DNA of 64,000 nucleotides from Sedimentisphaerales bacterium (lineage in GTDB: Bacteria > Planctomycetota > Phycisphaerae > Sedimentisphaerales > UBA12454): NCBI GenBank assembly GCA_016930635.1, contig JAFGGI010000057.1, positions 41,624 through 105,623 of the forward strand, given 5' to 3'. The translations under genes were made by a program, and so were the position numbers. Shown here one piece after another: positions 40,531 to 51,695 of the stretch; the stretch's first letter is position 1, and each line of letters opens with the position of its first letter. The notes under the pieces were generated by a model that worked only from the letters and a program-made list of their open reading frames with translations, searched no databases and had not been told where the DNA came from.

Positions 40531-40562
40531 AGCGGCTGATTAGAAAATTGGCCGCTTTTTTT
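40531..40562 (+). terminator. Rho-independent terminator after dnaK
   Basis: AGCGGC...GCCGCTTTTTTT. Confidence 0.75.
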
Positions 40563-40620
40563 GTGCCGAAACAGGGCTATTTTGAAGTTGAATTGGCCAA
40601 TTTTTGCGGTACACTTTTAG

Positions 40621-41241
40621 ATGATGATAAGACATGTGCCTAACATTCTGACATTCGGCAGACTTGTGCTGAGCGTGGTTTTTTTGGCAATGATTTTCTT
40701 CGAACCCTCATTGCCTGCCGACAGGGATATGTCATTTCCCGGTTATCTCGATGCTGCCTTCATTATTTTTGTTATCGCCGGCCTGACAGATATGGTCGAC
40801 GGCGCAATGGCAAGAAAATTAAACGTCACCAGCAAATTCGGCAGAATCGTTGACCCGCTCGCCGACAAGGTTTTAATCTGCGGCTCGTTCATTGTTTTCG
40901 CTCTGATCGGCCAGCCCAGGCTTTTCGACTTCTCCGATACCCAGCATCTCATAATCCAGTGGGGCTTTGCAGGCATCATCATTGCAAGAGAAGCCTTTGT
41001 TACTATTCTTCGTCACTACAGTGAAGCCAAAGGCATAAAGTTTCCCGCCACTTTCTCAGGCAAAATAAAGATGTTCCTCCAGGCCTTCGCCGTCGGCACC
41101 GTCGTCGTAAAAATGGCCCACGTCCAGACAGATTTATGGGGCTACTGGTTCACAAGCGCCGTTTATCTGGCCACGGTAACAATCACTGTCGTCAGCGGTT
41201 TTTTGAGCATCAGAAAAGCCAAACCCGCTATTCAGCTCTAA
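40621..41241 (+). CDS. pgsA: CDP-diacylglycerol-glycerol-3-phosphate 3-phosphatidyltransferase family
   Basis: CDP-alcohol phosphotransferase motif 'LTDMVDGAMARKLNVTSKFGRIVDPLADKVL'. Confidence 0.88.
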   Translation: MMIRHVPNILTFGRLVLSVVFLAMIFFEPSLPADRDMSFPGYLDAAFIIFVIAGLTDMVDGAMARKLNVTSKFGRIVDPLADKVLICGSFIVFALIGQPRLFDFSDTQHLIIQWGFAGIIIAREAFVTILRHYSEAKGIKFPATFSGKIKMFLQAFAVGTVVVKMAHVQTDLWGYWFTSAVYLATVTITVVSGFLSIRKAKPAIQL

Positions 41242-41299
41242 AACCATATTTAAAGCCGTTTTACGACCAATTTGTCCTGGTAAAACACGCTTTTTGGCC

Positions 41300-41328
41300 T
41301 TGACAGTCGCTGTACCCGTCCTTATACT
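41300..41328 (+). promoter_or_regulatory. Putative sigma-70 promoter of ppdK
   Basis: TTGACA (41300-41305), 17-bp spacer, TATACT (41323-41328). Confidence 0.7.
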
Positions 41329-41414
41329 TACGCCTCTCATTTTTGCTATCTAAGTGTAATTTTTAATTTACCTGTCTATGAAGACAATTAGTTTATTTTA
41401 GGAGACTTATAGAA

Positions 41415-44126
41415 ATGGCTAAAAGTAAGAAATTGGTTTACTTCTTCGGCGGCGGCAAAGCCCAGGGCAATGCCAAAATGAAAGCATATCTCGGCGGCAA
41501 GGGTGCCAATCTGGCCGAGATGACAAACTTAGGCGTACCTGTTCCGCCAGGCTTTACGATTTCGACCGTCGTCTGCGGCGAATATTATAAAGCAAAAGGC
41601 AAATGGCCCAAAGGCCTCGCTCAGGAAGTTGATGCGAATATCGCAAAACTCGAAAAGGTAATGGGCGCAAAACTCGGCGACCCTGATAAACCACTATTAG
41701 TCAGCGTCAGAAGCGGTGCCGCTGTGTCGATGCCGGGTATGATGGATACCGTCCTCAATCTCGGTCTTAACGATAAAGTTGTTGCCGGCATCATCAGGAA
41801 AACAGGCAATGCCCGTTTCGCTTACGATATCTATCGCAGGTTCATCGATATGTTCGGCGACGTCGTAATGGGCTGTCATCACGAAAACTTCGAAGAGATC
41901 ATCCACGTGGCAAAACAAAAAGCCCGCGTTAAAAACGATAATGAACTCACCGCTGACCAGCTCAAAGACGTCGTTGCCAAATACAAACAGGCTTACAAAA
42001 AACACGTCGGCAAAATCTTCCCGCAGGACGGCAGAGTACAGCTCACACACGCTATCAACGCAGTGTTCGGCTCATGGAGCGCGCCAAGAGCTATTAAATA
42101 TCGTCAGCTTAACAACATTACAGGCCTACTCGGCACAGCAGTAAACGTTCAGGCAATGGTATTCGGCAATATGGGCGAAGATTGCGGCACAGGCGTCTGC
42201 TTCACAAGAAACCCAAGCACCGGCAAGAAAGAATTCTACGGCGAATTCCTTATGAACGCTCAGGGCGAAGACGTTGTTGCAGGTATTAGAACACCTGTTC
42301 CGCTAAAAGAATTGTCAAAAGTTATGCCCGCTGCCTATAAAAAACTCACCGGCCTTATGACCCGTCTTGAAAAACACTACAAAGATATGCAGGATATGGA
42401 ATTTACTATCCAGGAAGAGAAACTCTACGTCCTACAGACACGTACAGGCAAGAGAACCGCAGAAGCCGCAGTAAAAATAGCGGTCGATATGCTCAAGGAA
42501 AAAATGATTACCGAAAAACAGGCGATTATGAGAGTAGAACCCGAACAGATCGACAGACTTCTCCATCCAAGCTTTGACTCCAAAGCAAAACGCACCGTCG
42601 TTGCCAAGGGCCTTCCCGCCTCACCCGGCGCTGCAGTCGGACAGGTAGTCTTCGATGCAGATACTGCAGAAAAGTGGCGCGACGGCGGAAAGAAAGTTAT
42701 CCTCGTCAGAATCGAAACAAGTCCTGAAGACATCGGCGGTATGGATGCTGCAGAAGGTATCCTCACCGCCCGAGGCGGAATGACAAGCCACGCAGCAGTT
42801 GTTGCCCGCGGAATGGGTAAATGCTGTGTCGCAGGCGTCAGCGACCTGAACATAAATTATAAGAACAAAAAAATGACAGTCGGAAAACTGAATATTAAGC
42901 AGGGCGATTGGCTCAGTCTCGACGGCTCAAAGGGTGAAGTAATGACAGGCAAACTTGCTACAGTCGAACCTACACTTTCAGGTGCCTTCGGCCAGTTTAT
43001 GAAACTCGCCGATAAACTTCGCAGGCTCGGCGTAAGAACAAATGCCGACACACCAACCGATGCAAAAAGAGCAAGAAACTTCGGAGCAGAAGGCATCGGC
43101 CTTTGCAGAACCGAACATATGTTCTTCGAAGGCGACAGGATCTGGGCAGTACGCGAAATGATCCTTGCTGCTGAAGACTATGATGTAATGCTCGAAAAAA
43201 CCCAGGCCGCCGAAACCGATAAAGAAAAAGCCGCTGTCAAAAGAGAATATGCAAAACCGATAAAGCAGTTCGAAGGTGCATTAAAGAAACTGCTCCCCTA
43301 TCAAAGAAGCGACTTCGAAGGTATCTTCAAGGCAATGGCAGGATACCCCGTGACAGTTCGTTTGCTCGACCCGCCTCTGCATGAGTTCCTCCCGCAGGAT
43401 GCAAAGTCCCAGGCCGAAATGGCAAGAAGACTTAAAATCACTCCGAAGAGAGTCGCACAAGAAGTTGAAAAACTTCACGAGTTCAACCCGATGCTCGGCC
43501 ATCGAGGCTGCAGACTCGCCGTGACATATCCTGCGATTTATCGTATGCAGACAAGAGCGATCATCGAAGCGGCGCTGAAAATTAAAAAAAGCGGCAAAAA
43601 AGTCCTGCCCGAAATTATGATTCCTCTGGTAGGCTCGATTAAAGAACTTCAGTTCGTAAAAACAGAAGTGCTCGACGAGATCAACAAGGTCTTCAAAGAA
43701 AAGAAGAGCAAAATCGATTATATGATTGGCACAATGATAGAAGTGCCGAGAGCCGCTCTGACCGCTGACGAAATTGCCAAAGAAGCAGAATTCTTCAGCT
43801 TCGGCACCAACGACCTGACCCAGATGACTATGGGCTTTTCACGTGACGATGCCGGCAAGTTCCTCGGCGAATACGTTGAGCACGGCATTTATGACAACGA
43901 CCCGTTCCAGGTACTCGATACCACAGGTGTCGGAAAACTGGTAGAAATAGGCACAATGCTCGGCAGGGTTACAAGACCGAAACTGAAAGTCGGTATCTGC
44001 GGCGAGCACGGCGGCGAGCCTAACAGCGTTGCTTTCTGCCATAAAGTTGGTATGAATTACGTCTCCTGCTCACCGTTCAGAGTCCCCATAGCAAGACTCG
44101 CAGCGGCGCAGGCGGCAATAAAGTAA
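41415..44126 (+). CDS. ppdK: Pyruvate, phosphate dikinase
   Basis: '[25 protein letters not shown]', '[21 protein letters not shown]' (phospho-His), '[20 protein letters not shown]'. Confidence 0.97.
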   Translation: MAKSKKLVYFFGGGKAQGNAKMKAYLGGKGANLAEMTNLGVPVPPGFTISTVVCGEYYKAKGKWPKGLAQEVDANIAKLEKVMGAKLGDPDKPLLVSVRSGAAVSMPGMMDTVLNLGLNDKVVAGIIRKTGNARFAYDIYRRFIDMFGDVVMGCHHENFEEIIHVAKQKARVKNDNELTADQLKDVVAKYKQAYKKHVGKIFPQDGRVQLTHAINAVFGSWSAPRAIKYRQLNNITGLLGTAVNVQAMVFGNMGEDCGTGVCFTRNPSTGKKEFYGEFLMNAQGEDVVAGIRTPVPLKELSKVMPAAYKKLTGLMTRLEKHYKDMQDMEFTIQEEKLYVLQTRTGKRTAEAAVKIAVDMLKEKMITEKQAIMRVEPEQIDRLLHPSFDSKAKRTVVAKGLPASPGAAVGQVVFDADTAEKWRDGGKKVILVRIETSPEDIGGMDAAEGILTARGGMTSHAAVVARGMGKCCVAGVSDLNINYKNKKMTVGKLNIKQGDWLSLDGSKGEVMTGKLATVEPTLSGAFGQFMKLADKLRRLGVRTNADTPTDAKRARNFGAEGIGLCRTEHMFFEGDRIWAVREMILAAEDYDVMLEKTQAAETDKEKAAVKREYAKPIKQFEGALKKLLPYQRSDFEGIFKAMAGYPVTVRLLDPPLHEFLPQDAKSQAEMARRLKITPKRVAQEVEKLHEFNPMLGHRGCRLAVTYPAIYRMQTRAIIEAALKIKKSGKKVLPEIMIPLVGSIKELQFVKTEVLDEINKVFKEKKSKIDYMIGTMIEVPRAALTADEIAKEAEFFSFGTNDLTQMTMGFSRDDAGKFLGEYVEHGIYDNDPFQVLDTTGVGKLVEIGTMLGRVTRPKLKVGICGEHGGEPNSVAFCHKVGMNYVSCSPFRVPIARLAAAQAAIK

Positions 44127-44168
44127 TTTACAACTGTATATGTTCGAATTAAAATTGAATATATCACG

Positions 44169-44242
44169 GTGGGAGTAGCTCAGCTGGTTAGAGCACTAGA
44201 TTGTGGTTCTAGGGGTCGGGGGTTCGAATCCCCTCTCTCACC
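44169..44242 (+). tRNA. tRNA-His (anticodon GTG)
   Basis: Acceptor GTGGGAG/CTCTCAC, anticodon arm CTAGA-TTGTGGT-TCTAG, T-loop TTCGAAT, discriminator C, extra 5' G at 44168. CCA not encoded. Confidence 0.94.
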
Positions 44243-44251
44243 CGTTAAAAA

Positions 44252-44295
44252 GCCCCCGCGCTTTCTTGCGAAAGCAAGAGCGGGGGCCTTTTTTT
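44252..44295 (+). terminator. Rho-independent terminator after tRNA-His
   Basis: GCCCCCGCgctttcttgcgaaagcaagaGCGGGGGCcTTTTTTT. Confidence 0.85.
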
Positions 44296-44297
44296 AT

Positions 44298-44495
44298 GTC
44301 ATTGCGAGCGCAGCGCGGCAATCTCATTTAGCCCCAGGACCTGCGCCGGGGGACTTCAGAATCGTTTAGCCGTCGCCGGCTACGGCGACGCGGTTATTTA
44401 TATTTAGCCCCCGGTTTTACCGGGGGTTGTTTAGCCCCCACTTTTAGTGGGGGTGAATAAATTCGTTTAGCCCCGACCCCTGTGGTCGGGGTTCG
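44298..44495. repeat. Array A: one CATTGCGAG element plus five TTTAGCC-hairpin units
   Basis: Units begin TTTAGCC at 44327, 44365, 44403, 44430 and 44466; each is followed by a self-complementary stem (e.g. CCCCCGGttttaCCGGGGG, CCCCCACttttaGTGGGGG, CCCCGACCcctgtGGTCGGGG). Confidence 0.85.
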
Positions 44496-44501
44496 TTGAT
44501 A

Positions 44502-46121
44502 CTATTTTTCAGACGACTTCAAATATACTATTTTATATCTCGGAATTTGAAGTATATCGAAACCAATAATATAAAACTCCTTTTCCTGCCGCAGTATCTC
44601 ATTCATCTTCTCGAGCGGAAAAGTCTGCCTGTAGATAATCGGCTCTTTGATGTTTAACGAGGAATACTGTTTTTCAATTTCCACCCGCGATGACCAGTTG
44701 CCCGAAGAAAGAGTCGTTGTATCCAGCCACTTTTTTATACCGCCGATGAGCTCCATAACATCGAGCACTTTCGTTTCGTGAGGATAGACAAGTATAACGG
44801 CATTATCCGTCAAATTATTATAGTCGGGCACATCACTATATATGCGAAGCGAATTAATTTCGGGATACTTTGTTATTGAATCCAAATCAGCCAGCGAAAG
44901 AACAACTGTTTCAAATCGCCCCAGGTCCTTGATATTTTCAGATGCCGGGCCCCACAGTTTTTTCTGCTTTTCATAGGAATAAGCTCCTATGTCTTTAAAA
45001 ATAAACCCGCCCGTGCCGTCCAGCGAAGCATGTTCTGAATCGGGGTAGTAACTGAAAGCCCCTTCAGCCGGGACATAAAACCTTTCGAACAGAATTTTTA
45101 CATAGTCTTCGATCACCTGCCTCGCGGCCTGTTTGTTTTCATTTGAAGCATCTTTCCACAGATATCGCAGGAGCATCTTTATACCTTTATTCATTTCCAG
45201 ATGCCAACCGTGCCATTCAGCAAGCTCATCATCACCAGGCACAGGCTTTTTAAAGAATTCAAGGGTAGTTTTGAAAATTTTATCCTTATTTTTTATAGGG
45301 AACGATTCGTGAATATCGTTTCCATTTCTATCGACAAATAATTTAATGAGTGACGCGGTGTTGTCTAAGTCGATTTTTGCCGACCGCCCGGTTCTTCGGT
45401 TCTTCGGCCCCCAATAACCGGTCGCAGGATCCTGGTTATCATAAAACCATTTAAGCAAAGCCGTTTTATAATCGTCAGAAAAATTATACAGGTTATTTCG
45501 AGTGACAGCGCCGTCGATATCCCAGTCGGCTAAATCCCGGGCAAAAAAGAAACTTGTCTCAGGAAACCGTGACCCCAGCCAGCTGACATTAGAAACATCA
45601 TCAAGGAACGCATAAAGTTTGGCCGGGGTATTGATTTCGTCGAGATATTTTAGCGGATATTTTAGTTTCAGCCGAACACCCAGTTCTTTTGCCAGTAAAT
45701 CGAGATGCGCGATGATATTTCCTGTTGGCGCATTAAAAGTGCAGTACGGAAAGGAATCGTCCATAAAGGCGCCGGTTTTCGGATTTTGAAGATTCAGATA
45801 AAAATCCATCTCCTCCTGCGCATCCTTAAATTCGGGAATTTTGATGAGGTTTTCTTTATTCTTCAGTTGCCGATGAAAACGCGACAGCGTCGATAATGCT
45901 TTTCTGTACTGGCCTCTGTCCAGGTAATAGAGAATGCCCATCAGCTTGAATTCGAATTCCCCCATATAATAGCCTTCTTCCTGAAGCTTCTTATTCATTT
46001 TAAGGCAGTCTTTTACCTGGCCTCGAACCCTGTTCTTTACAGAAATTAAATAAGATCCGGTTATTAGCAAAAGAAGAAACAGGATTATGAGCAAAATAAG
46101 GATTGGTTTTTTGCGTTTCAT
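44502..46121 (-). CDS. Hypothetical membrane-anchored protein, possibly alpha/alpha-barrel (glycosidase/prenyltransferase-like fold)
   Basis: 539 aa; N-terminal TM 'KKPILILLIILFLLLLITGSYLISV'; 'WFYDNQDPATGYWGPKNRRTGRSAKIDLDNTASLIKLF' resembles the alpha-helical repeats of barrel folds. Confidence 0.55.
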   Translation of the reverse strand: MKRKKPILILLIILFLLLLITGSYLISVKNRVRGQVKDCLKMNKKLQEEGYYMGEFEFKLMGILYYLDRGQYRKALSTLSRFHRQLKNKENLIKIPEFKDAQEEMDFYLNLQNPKTGAFMDDSFPYCTFNAPTGNIIAHLDLLAKELGVRLKLKYPLKYLDEINTPAKLYAFLDDVSNVSWLGSRFPETSFFFARDLADWDIDGAVTRNNLYNFSDDYKTALLKWFYDNQDPATGYWGPKNRRTGRSAKIDLDNTASLIKLFVDRNGNDIHESFPIKNKDKIFKTTLEFFKKPVPGDDELAEWHGWHLEMNKGIKMLLRYLWKDASNENKQAARQVIEDYVKILFERFYVPAEGAFSYYPDSEHASLDGTGGFIFKDIGAYSYEKQKKLWGPASENIKDLGRFETVVLSLADLDSITKYPEINSLRIYSDVPDYNNLTDNAVILVYPHETKVLDVMELIGGIKKWLDTTTLSSGNWSSRVEIEKQYSSLNIKEPIIYRQTFPLEKMNEILRQEKEFYIIGFDILQIPRYKIVYLKSSEK

Positions 46122-46136
46122 ATTTTTAGTACCTTA

Positions 46137-46300
46137 TTTAGCCCCCGGACCTGCCTGCCCTCCGAAGATTTATCGAAGGATGGGCGCCGGGGGGTCCCAA
46201 ATTCGTTTAGCCGTCGCCGGCCACGGCGACGTGGTTATTTATATTTAGCCCCTGGTTTTACCGGGGGTTGTTTAGCCCCGCCATCTTGTATGGCGGGGTT
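46137..46300. repeat. Array B: four TTTAGCC-hairpin units
   Basis: Starts with the same ordered unit series as Array A (ggacctg..., gtcgccgg..acggcgac, ccctggttttaccggg), then CCCCGCCAtcttgTATGGCGGGG. Confidence 0.85.
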
Positions 46301-46329
46301 TCTTATATCATTGCGAACAACACCCATTA

Positions 46330-46408
46330 TGTCATTGCGAGCGCAGCGAAGCAATCTAAAACTTCGTAATGAGATTGCCGCAGTTGCCTCTGGTTCCTTC
46401 GCAATGAT
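46330..46408. repeat. TGTCATTGCGAG palindromic repeat
   Basis: tgtcattgcgagcgcagcgaagcaatct...gagattgccgcag...ttcgcaatgat. Confidence 0.75.
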
Positions 46409-46413
46409 ATTTA

Positions 46414-49400
46414 TCACCTTAACTGCAGATTCTTTTTACCGACAAGCTGTTCCATCTGCCGGCAGAAATCCGTATTCGGATTAACCGTTAGCGTTTTGCC
46501 CACAGCGGTCTTTACCGTAACACCTTTATTTGTCTTTACTGTTACATAGACAGGACTCTTGCCGCGATGTGCAGAACAGATACTTTTTATGTGGACGATT
46601 TTCTCCTTTGTTATCTCAGACTCATCCAGCGAAATAGTTATATTCGCCGCCAGCTTCCTCCCCGCCTCCGATATATCTATTAACTCATCACAAATTATCT
46701 GAGGCATCTCGCGCGTAAAATCAAGTTTGCCCTTTACGAACAGAACCTGGTCAACCGCAATGGTATGGCCGTACCTTGCGTAACAGTCCGACCACATAAC
46801 AACTTCACAGCTTCCCTGCAGATCCTCCAGCGTAAACACCGCCATCTTCGCCCCCGCGTTCCTGCCGTTGCGCGTTATAATATTGCGGATCTTCTGTATC
46901 ATCCCGCCGACAACGATTATCTGGCCGGCCCTGTCTTCGGTGAGCTCGGAAGTATTCGCCGTACCATAAACGCTGATTGTATCTGCATGTTTGCTCAATG
47001 GATTTTTGGTTACATAAAGACCGAGCACCTCTTTTTCGAATGCAAGCATCTGCATCTCCGGCCAGGCCGGCACATCAGGCAGTCTTTGATGATCCTTTTG
47101 GTAATCTATTTTCATCTCTTCGGTCCCGAACAAACCTAATTGGCCGTTCGCGCGGTCGGTCTGCATATCCGCCCCGGCCTTCATCGCTGATTCAAGTGCT
47201 GCCATCATTTGCGCTCTGCTGCCGCCGAGCCTGTCAAAAGCGCCAGCCTTAATTAACGATTCAATAACCTGCTTATTAGCCAGCCGCATATCGACATTCT
47301 CACAGAAATGAAACAGGCTGTGGAACTGCCCTACACTTTCTCTTGCCTTGACGATTTGTTCAACCGCCTTTGCGCCGACACCTTTTACAGCAGCCAGGCC
47401 GAAACGTATCAGGGCAGTCTCTGACTTTTTTTCGTGTTCCTGCTGGTAGATAACCGTAAAATCAGTAAAGCTTTCATTAATATCAGGCCCCAGCACATCG
47501 ATCCCCATAGCTTTACATTCGCCGATATAATCTGCAACCTTATCTGAATCCCCCATTTCATAAGTCAGCAGCGCCGCCATAAACTCTACAGGCCAGTATG
47601 CTTTTAGATACGCAGTCTGAAAAGCGATTATCGAGTAGCGTGTCGCATGACTCTTATTAAAACCGTAACCTGCAAATCGTTTTATAAGCTCGAATATCTC
47701 ATCTGCCTTTTCTTCACTCAGTCCTTTATTTTGACACCCTTCGATAAATTTGTGTTTCTGTCTTGAAATTACCGACCCATGTTTCTTGCTGATTGCTTTG
47801 ATAAGGGTATATGCCTGCCGCAGCGGTATATCACCAAGCCGGTTACAGATCCTCATCACCTGTTCCTGATAAACCATAATACCGAACGTCTCAGCGAGCA
47901 CTTCTTCCATTATCTTATGAGGCACATGCCATCTCGCCCCGTGTTTGCGGTCGACAAAATCTCCTATCAGGGCCATCGGCCCGGGCCGATAGAGTGCATT
48001 GGCTGCGATAAGGTCTTCGATGCGGTCAGGCTTGAGTCGCATCAGTAAATCCTGCATCCCGCCGGACTCAAACTGGAAAACCCCCTTTGTCCTGCCTAAA
48101 GCAAAAATCTCAAAAACTTTCGCATCATTGTAATCAATTTTTTCTATGTCTATTTCTATATCGTGCGTTGATTCAACAAGGTCGATAGTCCTTTGAATAA
48201 CACTTAGTGTGCGCAAGCCCAGAAAGTCCATCTTCAAAAGACCGATCTTATCTATTACAGGTCCTTCGAATTGCGTGATGATGTCTTCCGATTTCGGGTC
48301 ACGGTACAACGGCACAAAATTCGTCAAAGGCTCATCAGCTATCACAACCCCGCAGGCGTGAACCGAAGCATGCCGGGTAAGCCCTTCGAGTTTCCTGCCT
48401 ATTTCGATTACTTTTCTTGTCGCAGGGTCTGTCTCGTATGCTTTCTTTAATTCGGGCTCCTGCTTCAGCGCATCATCAAGCGTGATACCCAGACTTGGCG
48501 GTATCAATTTCGCCAGCCTGTCTGCCTCTGCCAATGGCACATCGAGTACTCTGCACACATCGCGGATAACAGCGCGCGCCTTCATTGTTCCGAAAGTGAT
48601 AATTTGTGCGATATGCCCGTATTTCTCACGAACATAATCGAGAAGTTTTGCTCTGCCGTCCTGACATATATCGATATCAATATCGGGCATTTCATTCCGC
48701 TGCGGATCCATAAACCTCTCGAACAGCAGGTCATATCTGATCGGGTCAACATTGCACAAACCCAGGCAGTATCCGACCAATGTTCCTACACCGCTTCCGC
48801 GAGCGCCGGTTGGTATATCATTTTCCGTTGCGTACCTGCAAAAGTCCCAGACGATCAGAAAGTAACTCGAAAAACCTTTGCTCTCGATAACTTCCAGTTC
48901 TCTATCCATCCGCTGCTTTATCAGGTCGTCAATTTTCCCGTATCGTTCTTTCGCACCTTCATAGCACAATTTCGTAAGAAACTGCTCCGGCGTAGAACCA
49001 TCGGATGGAGTAAAGGTCGGCGCATGCCTGCTCTTCGTATCGATCTCAACATTACACCTCTCCGCAACCAGCAGTGTATTATCGCACGCACCTGGCACAT
49101 CGCTGAACATCTCACGCATCTGCCCGGCAGATTTAAAAAAAACATCTCTCGGATACATCATCCTGTTCGTTTCCGTCACCCGCTTGCCCGTGCTTATACA
49201 TGTCAGCGCATCATGAGCTTCCCAGTCATCTTCATAGAGAAAATGCGCATCATTCGTCGCCAGCAGCGGCAGCGATTTTTTCTGTGCCAGGTCTATAATC
49301 GCCTGCCTTACCCACGGCGAATCCGTCGGCTCATGCTGTTGTATCTCGAGAAAGAACCTGTCTTCGCCGAAAATTTTCAGATAATCCTCAACCGCTTTTT

Positions 49401-49875
49401 CCGCCGCCTCGGCATCCTGCTTTATAAGCGCACTGTTAACTTCACCTTTCAGACAGGCCGTTGAACAGATAAGTCCTTCATTAAGTTCCGCCAAAACTTC
49501 TTTATCTATTCGAGGCCGATAGTAAAACCCCTCAGCATAACCGATACTCGCCAGCTTCAGCAGGTTGCGATAACCGGTATTATTTTCCGCCAGCAGGACA
49601 AGATGATGTGCCGCCTCGGAGATGGAGGACTTTTGCTTATTGAATCTCGAATCCGGCGCAACATAAGCCTCGATGCCGATGATAGGTTTTATCTCCGCCG
49701 CAAGAGCAGCTATATAAAAGTCGACAACCCCGAACATATTGCCGTGGTCGGTTATAGCAACCGAATCCATACCCAATTCCTTACACCGCTCGAACAATTT
49801 CGCCGGCACAATCGCGCCGTCGAGCAGCGAAAATTGCGTATGAAGGTGAAGATGCGTAAATCCTTTATTTGTCAT
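46414..49875 (-). CDS. dnaE: DNA polymerase III subunit alpha
   Basis: 'FTHLHLHTQFSLLDGAIVPAKLFERCKELGMDSVAITDHGNMFGVVDFY', 'MPDIDIDICQDGRAKLLDYVREKYG', 'HASVHACGVVIAD'. Confidence 0.97.
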   Translation of the reverse strand: MTNKGFTHLHLHTQFSLLDGAIVPAKLFERCKELGMDSVAITDHGNMFGVVDFYIAALAAEIKPIIGIEAYVAPDSRFNKQKSSISEAAHHLVLLAENNTGYRNLLKLASIGYAEGFYYRPRIDKEVLAELNEGLICSTACLKGEVNSALIKQDAEAAEKAVEDYLKIFGEDRFFLEIQQHEPTDSPWVRQAIIDLAQKKSLPLLATNDAHFLYEDDWEAHDALTCISTGKRVTETNRMMYPRDVFFKSAGQMREMFSDVPGACDNTLLVAERCNVEIDTKSRHAPTFTPSDGSTPEQFLTKLCYEGAKERYGKIDDLIKQRMDRELEVIESKGFSSYFLIVWDFCRYATENDIPTGARGSGVGTLVGYCLGLCNVDPIRYDLLFERFMDPQRNEMPDIDIDICQDGRAKLLDYVREKYGHIAQIITFGTMKARAVIRDVCRVLDVPLAEADRLAKLIPPSLGITLDDALKQEPELKKAYETDPATRKVIEIGRKLEGLTRHASVHACGVVIADEPLTNFVPLYRDPKSEDIITQFEGPVIDKIGLLKMDFLGLRTLSVIQRTIDLVESTHDIEIDIEKIDYNDAKVFEIFALGRTKGVFQFESGGMQDLLMRLKPDRIEDLIAANALYRPGPMALIGDFVDRKHGARWHVPHKIMEEVLAETFGIMVYQEQVMRICNRLGDIPLRQAYTLIKAISKKHGSVISRQKHKFIEGCQNKGLSEEKADEIFELIKRFAGYGFNKSHATRYSIIAFQTAYLKAYWPVEFMAALLTYEMGDSDKVADYIGECKAMGIDVLGPDINESFTDFTVIYQQEHEKKSETALIRFGLAAVKGVGAKAVEQIVKARESVGQFHSLFHFCENVDMRLANKQVIESLIKAGAFDRLGGSRAQMMAALESAMKAGADMQTDRANGQLGLFGTEEMKIDYQKDHQRLPDVPAWPEMQMLAFEKEVLGLYVTKNPLSKHADTISVYGTANTSELTEDRAGQIIVVGGMIQKIRNIITRNGRNAGAKMAVFTLEDLQGSCEVVMWSDCYARYGHTIAVDQVLFVKGKLDFTREMPQIICDELIDISEAGRKLAANITISLDESEITKEKIVHIKSICSAHRGKSPVYVTVKTNKGVTVKTAVGKTLTVNPNTDFCRQMEQLVGKKNLQLR

Positions 49876-50066
49876 AACTTAAATCCATTCACCGGGCCTG
49901 ATTATTGCTATAGAATAAATCTTCAATCCGCATAAGTCAAGCTGTTAGATTTGTTAAGACAGATAAATTCAGCAAGCAGCCGCCACCTACTCGCCGGCCA
50001 TCGTAATCCCCTTGACTTTAGCCGTTTTGCCATTTAAATTGGGTTTTTCTAACTGAAAGGCAAGTA

Positions 50067-51695
50067 ATGGCAGTAACGAGATTTGCGCCGTCTCCAACAG
50101 GCTATCTTCACATTGGCGGGGCCAGAACGGCACTGTTTGACCTGCTTTTGGCCAGGAAAACGTCAGGAAAATTTATTCTGCGTATCGAAGACACCGATCA
50201 GAGCAGAAATTCTCCTACCGCCGCCAAACAGGTGATGGACGACCTGCGCTGGCTCGGGATCGAATGGGACCACGGACCAGACGTCGGCGGCCCGGGCGAA
50301 CCGTACTTCCAGTCGCAAAGACTCGACATATATAATAAGTATATCGACCAGCTCATTTCTGACGAAAAAGCATACTATTGTTTCGATACTCCCGAAGAAT
50401 TAACCCAGATGCGCGACAAAGCCGCCGCTGCCAAAAAAAATTTCCTCTATCCCCGGCCAAGCCAATTCCCGACCGAAAAACAGGCCGATCAGGCACGCGC
50501 CGATGGCCGACCGGTTGCAGTCCGCTTCTGTATGACTGATGACGATATCATTGTTGAAGACTCTGTCCGAGGCCGGGTCAAATTTTCCGGCAAAGAACTA
50601 AGCGACTTTATCATCCGGAAAAGCGACGGCTTCCCGACATATCATCTCGCATGCGTTGTTGATGATGAACTTATGGGTGTTACACATATTATCAGGGGCC
50701 AGGAACATCTAATGAACACCCCCGGCCACATCGCCCTGCAAAAAGCGCTTGGCTTTAAAACACTCGTCTATGCCCACATGGCTCTGACCGTCAGCGAAGG
50801 CGGCGGAAAAATGTCAAAACGCGACAAAGCAAAAGTTCTCAAAGATGCAATAAAGTCAGCAAATCCCGACAAGGAAAAAATCGCCTCTGTAGGAAATATC
50901 TCAATTCAGGATTTTGACGATTTCCTCAAAGGCAACAGCACCCCAGACAACCCGGCTATTGATGCAATGGCAGAATTTCTTGGAATAAAACTTCCCGAAA
51001 TAAATATCGTAGATTTTTTCAAAAGCGGCTACATCCCCGAAGCCCTGGTGAACTTTATTGCCCTTTTAGGTTACAGCCCGCCGACAGACAAAGAAATTCT
51101 TACTCTCGATGAACTGATAGAAACATTTGACCTGTCCCGGTTAAGTAAGACTAATAGTCTCTTCGATCGTAAAAAACTTCTCGCGTTTAATATGGAGCAT
51201 ATGAAACTCCTCAGCGAAGAAAAACTTTTACAAAGATATAAAGATTTTCTGTCAGGCACAAATTCACCCGCCTCCGCTGATGATAAACTGTTATTAAGAA
51301 TATTAAAAGCGTGCGAAGGCGCAAGAACACTTGCCGAGGTTGAATTTAAAAGCAGCTTTCTGTTCGTTGATGCGAATAATATTAAGTACGACCAGAAATC
51401 GGTAGAAAAAGTATTTCTTAAAAACTCCGGCCAGGGCCTTGCGATGCTCGCCGAATTAAAACAGCAGCTTTTAGACCTTAAGGAAGTAAGCGAAAAATCA
51501 ATAGAAGATATGCTCCGTAATTTAGCAGAAAGAAAAGAAGTAGGCCTCGGCAAAGTTGCCCAGCCGCTCAGATTAGCTATCTGCGGCACAACCGTCTCTC
51601 TGCCTATATTCGAAGCTGTTGATATGCTGGGTATTGAAGAAACAGTAAAAAGAATTGACAATGCAATATCAAAATTTAGCGGGAAGACACTATGA
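50067..51695 (+). CDS. gltX: Glutamyl-tRNA synthetase
   Basis: 'TRFAPSPTGYLHIGGARTALFDLLLARK' (HIGH-like), 'GGKMSKRDKAKVLKD' (KMSKR). Confidence 0.95.
   Translation: MAVTRFAPSPTGYLHIGGARTALFDLLLARKTSGKFILRIEDTDQSRNSPTAAKQVMDDLRWLGIEWDHGPDVGGPGEPYFQSQRLDIYNKYIDQLISDEKAYYCFDTPEELTQMRDKAAAAKKNFLYPRPSQFPTEKQADQARADGRPVAVRFCMTDDDIIVEDSVRGRVKFSGKELSDFIIRKSDGFPTYHLACVVDDELMGVTHIIRGQEHLMNTPGHIALQKALGFKTLVYAHMALTVSEGGGKMSKRDKAKVLKDAIKSANPDKEKIASVGNISIQDFDDFLKGNSTPDNPAIDAMAEFLGIKLPEINIVDFFKSGYIPEALVNFIALLGYSPPTDKEILTLDELIETFDLSRLSKTNSLFDRKKLLAFNMEHMKLLSEEKLLQRYKDFLSGTNSPASADDKLLLRILKACEGARTLAEVEFKSSFLFVDANNIKYDQKSVEKVFLKNSGQGLAMLAELKQQLLDLKEVSEKSIEDMLRNLAERKEVGLGKVAQPLRLAICGTTVSLPIFEAVDMLGIEETVKRIDNAISKFSGKTL

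Noticed and set aside
44298-44495. Possible CRISPR array
   Set aside because: Units are self-complementary with varying arms and have no constant repeat/unique spacer pattern; no cas genes in the window.
48604-49464. 286-aa plus-strand ORF inside dnaE
   Set aside because: Antisense shadow of dnaE with no domain features; dnaE coding is certain.
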